Source: Caballeronia megalochromosomata (GTDB lineage: Bacteria > Pseudomonadota > Gammaproteobacteria > Burkholderiales > Burkholderiaceae). From it: a stretch of 64,000 nucleotides of DNA. The position numbers were made by a program, and so were the translations under genes. The stretch lies in assembly GCA_001580565.1 (NCBI GenBank), contig LRBF01000042.1:1-64000 (forward strand). The letters are read 5' to 3'. Below the pieces are notes generated by a model, which saw only the letters and a list, made by a program, of their open reading frames with translations, made no database searches and was not told the DNA's origin. Below, piece by piece: positions 27,316 through 36,166 of the stretch (position 1 is the stretch's first letter; each line of letters opens with the position of its first letter).

Positions 27316-29136
27316 ATGAGCATCAATCTGGTCCAGGCGGTCAATGCCGCGATCCCGGAACACATCGCGGAGCAGTTGTCGCAACAGTTCGGCATTCCCG
27401 GTCAGATCATCCAGCAACTCGCAACACGCATCGCGCCCGGACTGGTCGCGTCGCTGATGGACCGGGCGACGCTCGTGCCCGGCTCGCAGTCGGTGTACTC
27501 CGTCATCATGCAGGCGGAGACCAACGCCCACATCGCGGATCAGTTGCCCAAGCTGATCGCGACCACTGGCGGCCTCAAGCAACTCGAGGCCAGCGGTCAT
27601 TCCCTCGCCGCGCTCGCGACGGGCCAGCGCGTCGATGCGCTGACCGACGCCGTTTCGTCCGAAACCGGCGTTCCCACGCAGGCCACGTCGGCACTCGCGG
27701 GCATTGTCGCCGCTGTGCTTTTCGGCCTCATGAAGCGCCATTTCCTGCTGGCGCAGTGGGGTCTCCCGCATCTGCCCGGGCTGCTGCGCGATCAGGTGGG
27801 CGAAATCAACAAGTCGATGTCGAACGCGGTCGCGACGGCCATCGGCGTCGGCAACACCGAAGGCTTCACGAGTCACATCGTGCCGCGGCTCGATACGGTC
27901 GCATCGAGCCTGGCGACGCGCGCGGACGCCGATGTCGCGGTAGCGGTAGCGGCGGCAGTCGCGCCCGAGCCCGTCGTGAAAGCATCCGTGCAAGCTACGC
28001 CGGTTTCCAGGCCCGCCGCTCCGCCGCCGGTCCCGCCGATGCGCGCACCGGTGCGCAAGCCCGCGCCGAAGCGTTCGAACAAGTGGATCTGGCTGCTCTT
28101 CGCGGTGCTGGCGGTCATTCTCGCGCTGGTCTATTACCGCGGCTTCACGCAGAGCGGCAACGTCGATCTGAGCGCCGCGCCAGCCACGCAGCACGTCACC
28201 GACACGGCGGCGCCGGCTTCGTCCGCAGCGCCATCGACTCCGCCGGTTACGGATGATGCGCCGGTCACCGCGCGCGTGGATACGCCGGTCACGACCACGG
28301 CTCCACCGCAAACGGCCTCCGCGCCTCAGGTTGCGCCCGCCTCCTGGAAAGACGCGCAGTTGTTGTTCAATGTCAACGCTTCGGGCGTCCCGGCGATCGA
28401 GGCGAGCGTCGGCACGGATGCCGAGAAGAAGCACCTGATCGACGCATTGACTGCCCGCTTCGGAAAGGCCTACACGGCGGACGTTTCCGTCGTTCCCGAA
28501 ACACGCCCGGCGACCTGGCTTTCGCGCCTGAACGACTTCCTCCCGCTCATGGCCGTGCCCGGCGCGGAAGCGAAGATCAGCGGCTCGCGAGTAGAGTTGA
28601 GCGGCACGGCGGCCAACGGGAAACTCGGCTGGACCGATCGGCTGAAAGGCGCGCTGGGCGGCATGTTCCAGGTCGCGGCGTTCGACGTCGACGGCGCGGT
28701 CGCGACCGCGACGCAATCGTTTCGCAGCGCGATGAAGAGCCTGCTCGCCACGGACACACCGTGTTCCGGCGACAAGCTGACGCGCGTGCTCGACCTTCAG
28801 GTCGTCAACTTCGCGCGCTCGAGTGCGCAGGTGCCGGAAAGCGCGTTCGCCACGCTCGGCGAGACGGCGCAATTGCTCAAGAGCTGCGCGGCCAAGGGTT
28901 CGATGGTGAATCTCGAAGTTGCGGGCTACTCGGATGCGCAGGGCACAGCGGCGGCAAAGCAGGAAGTATCGAAGGAACGCGCTCAGGCGGTCCGTGGCTA
29001 TCTCGTGCGAAACGGCGTGCCGCCGCAATCGCTCACGGCCGCGGGTTACGGCGACGCCAATCCGGTCGCCGACAACGATACCGCGAGCGGGCGCTTCGCC
29101 AATCGCCGCATCGAGTTCGTGGTCAGGAAAGGCTGA
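27316..29136 (+). CDS. DUF937 / OmpA-domain fusion membrane protein
   Basis: A 606-residue protein in three parts. Residues 1-190 form a DUF937 (YidB-like) helical region (AIPEHIAEQLSQQFGIPGQI). A Pro/Ala-rich linker and one transmembrane segment (WIWLLFAVLAVILALVYY) lie at about 258-275. A long Thr/Pro linker then leads to a BON-like region and a C-terminal OmpA peptidoglycan-binding domain (LQVVNFARSSAQVPES to RFANRRIEFVV, about 490-604). The topology suggests a cytoplasmic N-terminus with a periplasmic, cell-wall-binding C-terminus. Function is unknown; an envelope-structural role is inferred. Confidence 0.82.
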   Translation: MSINLVQAVNAAIPEHIAEQLSQQFGIPGQIIQQLATRIAPGLVASLMDRATLVPGSQSVYSVIMQAETNAHIADQLPKLIATTGGLKQLEASGHSLAALATGQRVDALTDAVSSETGVPTQATSALAGIVAAVLFGLMKRHFLLAQWGLPHLPGLLRDQVGEINKSMSNAVATAIGVGNTEGFTSHIVPRLDTVASSLATRADADVAVAVAAAVAPEPVVKASVQATPVSRPAAPPPVPPMRAPVRKPAPKRSNKWIWLLFAVLAVILALVYYRGFTQSGNVDLSAAPATQHVTDTAAPASSAAPSTPPVTDDAPVTARVDTPVTTTAPPQTASAPQVAPASWKDAQLLFNVNASGVPAIEASVGTDAEKKHLIDALTARFGKAYTADVSVVPETRPATWLSRLNDFLPLMAVPGAEAKISGSRVELSGTAANGKLGWTDRLKGALGGMFQVAAFDVDGAVATATQSFRSAMKSLLATDTPCSGDKLTRVLDLQVVNFARSSAQVPESAFATLGETAQLLKSCAAKGSMVNLEVAGYSDAQGTAAAKQEVSKERAQAVRGYLVRNGVPPQSLTAAGYGDANPVADNDTASGRFANRRIEFVVRKG

Positions 29137-29159
29137 GCGCCAGTCCGACCTTTTTCACG

Positions 29160-29191
29160 ACGCCGTCGCACGAAAGCGCGACGGCGTTTTT
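29160..29191 (+). terminator. Rho-independent terminator after the DUF937-OmpA gene
   Basis: ACGCCGTCGC, loop of 8, GCGACGGCGT followed by TTTTT: a perfect 10-base stem, 24 bases after the stop. Confidence 0.9.
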
Positions 29192-29224
29192 CGTGGGCCA
29201 CGCCACGAGCGCCGTAAAGCCGAT

Positions 29225-29713
29225 TCAGTTCGGCTTCGCGAAATCGTTCTCGGCCCAGCGCTCGGCGCTCGCCTTGCTGAGCTTGAATGCAGGCGACACG
29301 CGCACGTGCGCGAGTTGCGCGCCGTACGCATCGAAGGCTTTGAGATTGGCGTAGGGATCGTCCTCGTCGGGAACGATCTCCAGCGTGACGCTGACGTCTT
29401 CGCCCTGCACGTCGATGGTCACGTTCTTGTTCAGCATCGCATGACGCTGCTGCTCATGCCGGCGCAAGACTTCCGACGCCGTCTTGACCAGGGTGCGAAA
29501 CGCGTTCGCATCGAGCGGCTTCGGGTTTTTCTTGTCGCGTCCCATCGTCCACGGACCGACGAGCGCGGGCTCGGCCTCGCCCGCCTGAATCATCTCGACG
29601 GCCCAGCCGTCGTCGTCCTCGTTCTTGATCACGCGCGCGGTCCAGCCGTCGTCGCGCCAGAGGCGATCTTCATGGATCGTGTCGTCGCTGGAGGGAATGT
29701 CGGAATCGGTCAT
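29225..29713 (-). CDS. Conserved hypothetical protein
   Basis: A 162-residue acidic cytoplasmic protein. It contains repeated WxxDDGWxxRVIKNEDDDGWAVEM-type patches (about 18-42) and a helical segment (FRTLVKTASEVLRRHEQQ, 73-90), ending with FKLSKASAERWAEND. No signal peptide or membrane helix. It is convergent with the DUF937-OmpA gene. I do not recognise a family with known function; homologues appear to be common in Burkholderia-group genomes. Confidence 0.75.
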   Translation of the reverse strand: MTDSDIPSSDDTIHEDRLWRDDGWTARVIKNEDDDGWAVEMIQAGEAEPALVGPWTMGRDKKNPKPLDANAFRTLVKTASEVLRRHEQQRHAMLNKNVTIDVQGEDVSVTLEIVPDEDDPYANLKAFDAYGAQLAHVRVSPAFKLSKASAERWAENDFAKPN

Positions 29714-29912
29714 GTCGTCAAGGCAGGCAGTGAGGCAATGCGACGGATTTTACCTTGGGGCGGCGCGCGGCATCGTTCATGCCTGAAGGACTGGCCAGAC
29801 GGCCAGTGTCATACCCAAATGCATTGCGCCGTGCTACTTTGAATGTACCGGGACCGTCCGGAATCCATCGGCAATGCAGTGCAGCCGCAAAACTCAATCA
29901 AGGAGCAACCGC

Positions 29913-30164
29913 ATGCTTGCATTCATCGGCACTTTGATCGTCGGACTCGTCGTAGGTCTCATCGCGCGCGCACTCAAGCCGGGCGACGACAGCATGGGCT
30001 GGATCATGACCATCGTCCTCGGCATCGCCGGCTCGCTCATCGCGGGGTACGTCGGGCGGGCGCTCGGCTGGTATCAGCCGGGACAGCCAGCGGGATGGAT
30101 CGCCTCGGTGATCGGCGCGATCGTCCTGCTCGTCGTCTGGGGAATGATTCGCAAGCGCGCGTAA
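29913..30164 (+). CDS. GlsB/YeaQ/YmgE family membrane protein
   Basis: An 83-residue protein with three hydrophobic helices and the family pattern GLVVGLIARALKPGDDSMGWI, then TIVLGIAGSLIAGYVGRALGW. AAGGAG precedes the ATG at 29913. These 'transglycosylase-associated' small proteins respond to stress or acid in several bacteria; no biochemical activity is known. A strong terminator follows. Confidence 0.92.
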   Translation: MLAFIGTLIVGLVVGLIARALKPGDDSMGWIMTIVLGIAGSLIAGYVGRALGWYQPGQPAGWIASVIGAIVLLVVWGMIRKRA

Positions 30165-30198
30165 CGCCACGCCTCATCGTTTCTTTTTTTGACGATGC

Positions 30199-30232
30199 GC
30201 CTCGTCCGGATTCGGACGAGGCGTTTGTTTTA
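30199..30232 (+). terminator. Rho-independent terminator after the GlsB-like gene
   Basis: CGCCTCGTCCG, loop GATT, CGGACGAGGCG, then TTTGTTTT. A perfect 11-base stem. Its T run overlaps the end of hutI on the other strand. Confidence 0.9.
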
Positions 30233-31449
30233 TCGGGCGATGCGCTCGAAATCGATCTGCGCGCCGCCACGCACGACGCGATTCGGCAACGCGCCGCCGA
30301 GCCAGTACGAAAGCTCAGCAGGCCTGCCGATTCTCCAGGCGACGAAATCCGCAGCCTTTCCCGCTTCGAGCGATCCGTGCGTCGATTGCAATCCGAGCGC
30401 GCTCGCCGCATGAATCGTCACGCCGGCGAGCGCTTCCTCCGGCGTCAGACGAAACAGCGTGCATCCCATATTGAGCATCATGCGCAACGAAAGCGCGGGC
30501 GACGTGCCGGGATTCAGATCGCTCGCGAGCGCCATTGGCACGCGATGCCGCCGCAACGCATCGATGGGCGGCAACTGCGTTTCGCGCAACATGTAGAACG
30601 CGCCCGGCAGCAGCACGGCGACGGTGCCGGACTGCGCCATCGCAATGGCATCGTCCTCGGTCATGTACTCGAGATGATCCGCCGACAACGCCCGATACCG
30701 CGCCGCAAGCGACGATCCATGCAGCGACGACAACTGCTCGGCGTGCAGCTTCACGGGCACGCCCAGATCGTGCGCGCATCGAAATACCCGCTCGACCTGC
30801 TGCGTCGAAAACGCGATGTGCTCGCAGAATGCATCGACGGCATCGACGAGACCTTCTTCGACGAGCGCCGGCAGCATCTCATCGCAGACATACGCGATGT
30901 AGTCATCCGCGCGGTTCGCATACTCGGGCGGCAACGCGTGCGCGGCGAGGCAGGTCGCACGCACGGTCAGCGGCAGCGCATCACCGAGACGTCGCGCCAC
31001 GGCGAGCATCTTGCGTTCGTTGACGAGATCGAGCCCGTAGCCGGATTTCACTTCGAGCGTGGTCACGCCCTCGCGCATCAGGCCCAACGCGCGCCCTTTC
31101 GCGGCGTCGAACAACGCCGCTTCGCTGGCTTCGCGCGTCGCACGCACGGTGCTCGCGATACCGCCGCCGCGCGCCGCGATCTCAGCGTAGCTCACGCCTT
31201 CGAGCCGCTCTTCGAACTCGCCGCTGCGATCGCCGCCGAAAACGAGATGCGTGTGGCAGTCGATCAGGCCCGGCGTCACCCACGCGCCTTCGAGATCGAC
31301 ACGCTCGCCGACACCCGTCTCCGGCGCCGCCGCACGCGGCCCGATCCATTCGATGCGCGCGCCGTCGGTCAGGATCGCCGCGTCTTCGATGACCGAATAC
31401 TTGCCACCGGTCATCGTCGCGGCATGGCAGTGTTGCCAGAGCTTTTTCA

Positions 31450-31450
<1 letters not shown>
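30230..31450 (-). CDS. hutI: Imidazolonepropionase (HutI)
   Basis: A 406-residue amidohydrolase that opens 4-imidazolone-5-propanoate to N-formimidoyl-L-glutamate, the third step of histidine degradation. The metal site is visible as HTH in [19 protein letters not shown] (about 68-86), with [15 protein letters not shown] and the catalytic [12 protein letters not shown] later. The start codon shares one base with the hutU stop (TGATG), so translation is coupled. The open frame reaches far upstream inside hutU but is not coding there. Confidence 0.95.
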
Positions 31451-33123
<1,673 letters not shown>

Positions 33124-33198
33124 GAATGCTCCTGCGCATCAAGAAAAGAGAGTGTCGACGGATGCGGAAAACAACCCGCATCGGATGGTTCTCATGTT

Positions 33199-33212
33199 CT
33201 TGTATATACAAC
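33199..33212. promoter_or_regulatory. HutC-like box upstream of hutU (proximal)
   Basis: CTTGTATATACAAC contains the perfect 12-base palindrome TTGTATATACAA, essentially the consensus HutC target. It lies 76 bases upstream of the hutU start. Confidence 0.85.
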
Positions 33213-33264
33213 TTCGATTGTATTAGGGGAATCCCGAACCCCGTGGCGCCGCATTGACGTCGGC

Positions 33265-33278
33265 CTTGTATAGACAAT
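33265..33278. promoter_or_regulatory. HutC-like box upstream of hutU (distal)
   Basis: CTTGTATAGACAAT, sharing TTGTATAGACA with the boxes before hutH. It sits 3 bases from the stop of the Lrp-family gene, about 142 bases before the hutU start. Confidence 0.75.
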
Positions 33279-33280
33279 CG

Positions 33281-33745
33281 TCAGGGCACGGGCAAGCCGC
33301 TGTCGCGCTTGATTTCCCGCAGCGAGAGCATCGATTCGACGGCCGTCACGCCCGGCAAGGTCCGCAACACGTCGCGCATGAAGACGCCGTATTCGTCGAG
33401 ATCGCGCGCGATGATCTGAAGCAGGTAATCCGCCGTGCCCGAGATGTTGTGGCACGACACGATGCGGGCAATGCCCTGAATTTCACGCTCGAAACGATCC
33501 GACAGCGCGCGATCATGCACGCTGAAGCGCACCTGAGCGAACGCGACGACGCCCAGTTCCAGCGCCTTGCGCGACAGCACCGCGCGATAGCCGTCGATAT
33601 AACCCTCGTTTTCGAGACGCTTGAGCCGGCGCGCGCACGGCGTCTCGCTCAGGCCGACACGCTCGGCGAGTTTCGCGATGGGCATGCGGCCGTCCTGCTG
33701 AAGCGCGGCGAGCATGGTGCGGTCGATACGGTCGATTTCGGCCAT
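33281..33745 (-). CDS. Lrp/AsnC family transcriptional regulator
   Basis: A 154-residue Lrp-type regulator. The N-terminal helix-turn-helix is at about residues 4-62 (IDRTMLAALQQDGRMPIAKL and GLSETPCARRLKRLE). The C-terminal RAM ligand domain covers about 65-150. ATG at 33745 has GAGGAAAG upstream. It is divergent from a LysE-type exporter gene, a classic pairing in which the Lrp protein senses an amino acid and induces its exporter. It is upstream of hutU on the same strand, but the hut boxes lie between them. Confidence 0.9.
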   Translation of the reverse strand: MAEIDRIDRTMLAALQQDGRMPIAKLAERVGLSETPCARRLKRLENEGYIDGYRAVLSRKALELGVVAFAQVRFSVHDRALSDRFEREIQGIARIVSCHNISGTADYLLQIIARDLDEYGVFMRDVLRTLPGVTAVESMLSLREIKRDSGLPVP

Positions 33746-33874
33746 GGAGCTTTCCTCTTTATTTGATAAAAATTTTAGTGGAAAGACGCGACTCGAAATG
33801 TGAAGCCGATGAAAAAGGCCAGAAAACGCTCCTTCTGAAGTGGCAATATGTGGCCATCGAAACAGGAGCGCATC

Positions 33875-34501
33875 ATGGTCTCGGCACATTTGCTTTGGGT
33901 TTTTATCGGCGCGCTCGCGGTCGTTTATGCGCTGCCCGGACCCGACATGGCGCTCGTGCTTCAGACGAGCGGCGCGCGTGGTTTCCGGCACGGACTCGCC
34001 GTCGCCGGCGGACTCGCCACCGCGCGCGCGACGCACGTGACGCTGTCGGCGCTCGGCGTCGCCGCGCTCTTGCGCAGCGCGCCGTGGCTTTACGACGGCG
34101 TGCGCATCGCCGGCGGCCTGTATCTCGCTTACGTGGCGATCCAGATTTTCCGTTCGCCCGCGTTCGGGCTCGACGCGGCGTCCGATCAGGCCGCATCATC
34201 CACGCTGCGTTCGGCGTATGCGAAGGGCATTCTGAGCAGCATTCTGAATCCGAAGGCGCTGCTGTTCTGCTCGGTGCTGCTGCCGCAATTCGTCCGTCCG
34301 GAGGCGGGTCCGGTCTGGTCGCAGGTGCTGGAACTGGGCGTCGTGCTGGTCGCGGTCGGTGTCATGTTCGACCTCACGCTGGCGGCGGGCGCCGTGCGCA
34401 TTTCGGGCTGGCTGCGCCGCCATCCGAAAGCGCAGACGGTGCAGCGCTGGACCTTCTCCGCCGCGCTGCTGGCGTTCGCCGCACGGCTCTCGCTGGACTG
34501 A
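33875..34501 (+). CDS. LysE/RhtB family amino acid exporter
   Basis: A 208-residue inner-membrane protein with about six hydrophobic segments. The family motif LPGPDMALVLQTSGARGFRHG is at about residues 19-39. ATG at 33875 is chosen because it follows CAGGAGCG; the earlier start at 33848 would add nine charged residues. Exports an amino acid or derivative; the specificity is unknown. Divergent from the Lrp-family gene, 129 bases apart. Confidence 0.9.
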   Translation: MVSAHLLWVFIGALAVVYALPGPDMALVLQTSGARGFRHGLAVAGGLATARATHVTLSALGVAALLRSAPWLYDGVRIAGGLYLAYVAIQIFRSPAFGLDAASDQAASSTLRSAYAKGILSSILNPKALLFCSVLLPQFVRPEAGPVWSQVLELGVVLVAVGVMFDLTLAAGAVRISGWLRRHPKAQTVQRWTFSAALLAFAARLSLD

Positions 34502-34503
34502 GT

Positions 34504-35772
34504 TCAGGCTTCGAGCGGCTTCAGAAAGAGCTCGTGCTTGGGCGCGAAATGCGCATAGAGCGGCAGGATCGCGCCACCCATCGCGCGGGCATCGGGGCCG
34601 ATCTGCCCTTCGACGAGACGCGGACGCGTCATGCCCTGCCAGTCGAAGGCGCCGAGCGCCTCATCAGTTCGGCCGATGACCTCGCGCAGCAAGATCCGGT
34701 CGATCTCGCCGTCGATCACCACGGCTTCGAGATCGAGCAGCGCGGCCGACGACGCGATGCCCGTCGCGAGCGCGGGACACGTTTCGCGCATCCACGCCTC
34801 CGATAGCCCGCGCAGCGCCGGCGACCACGCGCGTTCGTCGTGCGCGGCGGCGGCCGGCACCCCCGCCGCGACAAACGCCTTCTCCAGCACATACACCGAT
34901 GCCGTGTCGAGCAGTTGCCCCGCGCGTCGTTCCTTGTCACGGGCCATCAGCGGCAACGAGCCGATCGCGCCCGCGTTGCCGCCCGGGCCCGCGTGCAACC
35001 GACCGTCGATCACGAGCCCGCCGCCGATGAACGTGCCGATGAACACATACAGGAAGTTGCGCAGCCCGCGTCCCTGGCCCATCACGAGTTCGGCGGCGCA
35101 CGCGGCCGTCGTGTCCTTGGCGAACTCGACAGGCAGCGCAGTCATCGCTTCGATCCGCTCGCGGATGTCGATGTCGTCCCACGCCGCGAGCACGTCGGGC
35201 GGCGTGTCGAAGAAGTCTCGCCAGCCGCCGAGCCACAACGGCGCCGCAACGCCGACGCCCGCAATCTTGCGCGCGCCGTCTCCGAGCGCGCCGATCACAC
35301 GCGCGAGCCGCTCTTGCAGCGCGGGAAAGAGCGTATGCGGATCGGGATACGGATACTCCAGCGTCTCGCGCGTGCGCACGCTGCCGGCGAAGTCCATCGA
35401 GAGGACATCGAGACTGCGCCGCCCCACTTTCACGCCGATCGAAAACGCGCCGTCCGCACGCAGCGAGATCGGCACCGATGGCTGACCGATGCGCCCGCGC
35501 ACACGCGATCGCGGCTCTTTCAAGAGCAAGCCGTCTTCGATCAGATGATCGACGATCAGCGAAACCGTCTGCATCGACAGGCGCGTCATGCGCGCGACAT
35601 CGGCCTTGGGCAACGCGCCATGCAGCCGGATCGCCTGCAGAACGATGCGCTCGTTGAACTGGCGCATGCCGAGCTGATTCGAGCCGACGGAATGCGAATG
35701 CACCGAGGCTTTGCGCGCGGGCCGCTCAGACATCGGCCCGGGCCTCGCGGGGCGGGCGTGCGCGCCGGACAT
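34504..35772 (-). CDS. ROK family transcriptional regulator
   Basis: A 422-residue ROK protein. It has an N-terminal winged helix (about 35-95: NERIVLQAIRLHGALPKADVAR and LSMQTVSLIVDHLIEDGLLL) and a sugar-kinase-like ROK domain (about 105-400: GVGVAAPLWLGG, then FIGTFIGGGLVIDGRLHAG). NagC/XylR-type regulators bind sugars or sugar phosphates. The residue pattern after GGGLVIDG lacks the full CxCGxxGC zinc motif of classical ROK proteins, having GNAGAIGSLP instead. It is convergent with the LysE gene (2 bases apart). No sugar operon is adjacent here, so the target is unknown. Confidence 0.85.
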   Translation of the reverse strand: MSGAHARPARPGPMSERPARKASVHSHSVGSNQLGMRQFNERIVLQAIRLHGALPKADVARMTRLSMQTVSLIVDHLIEDGLLLKEPRSRVRGRIGQPSVPISLRADGAFSIGVKVGRRSLDVLSMDFAGSVRTRETLEYPYPDPHTLFPALQERLARVIGALGDGARKIAGVGVAAPLWLGGWRDFFDTPPDVLAAWDDIDIRERIEAMTALPVEFAKDTTAACAAELVMGQGRGLRNFLYVFIGTFIGGGLVIDGRLHAGPGGNAGAIGSLPLMARDKERRAGQLLDTASVYVLEKAFVAAGVPAAAAHDERAWSPALRGLSEAWMRETCPALATGIASSAALLDLEAVVIDGEIDRILLREVIGRTDEALGAFDWQGMTRPRLVEGQIGPDARAMGGAILPLYAHFAPKHELFLKPLEA

Positions 35773-35944
35773 CGTTCATGTGTGGGTCCCCGTTCGATTA
35801 AATCCAGTGTTTTTATTTAGTAAAGACATCCGGGACGATTTTAGCAAGCGCCCATTCACGCGCCGCCCGCGCGATGCAGGCCAATTTTTTTCGCGATTTT
35901 TAGTCGGTTATGTTCGACGGGAACCGTCATCATCGAAAACAGCC

Positions 35945-36154
35945 ATGAGCGCACTCGAAGCCCTACACGCGATCGTCAACGACGAAAACGCGCCGCAGAT
36001 CATTCGCGATCACATCGTCGATTCGCTGCAGTTCGCGCTGCGCAATCACGCTGGCTATTTCACGCTCAAGGAGGTTCAATGGCTCGCGCAATGGGACGAC
36101 ACGCGCATTCCGATTGCGGCGGCAAAGGTATTGAACGAGATGAAGACGGCCTGA
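35945..36154 (+). CDS. Small conserved hypothetical protein
   Basis: A 69-residue soluble, helical protein (SALEALHAIVNDENAPQII, then HAGYFTLKEVQWLAQWDD and AAAKVLNEMKTA). ATG at 35945 gives a compact N-terminus, although the frame continues upstream. Convergent with the GGDEF-EAL gene, 12 bases apart. No family function is recognised. Confidence 0.65.
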   Translation: MSALEALHAIVNDENAPQIIRDHIVDSLQFALRNHAGYFTLKEVQWLAQWDDTRIPIAAAKVLNEMKTA

Positions 36155-36166
36155 GCCGCGCCGGGC

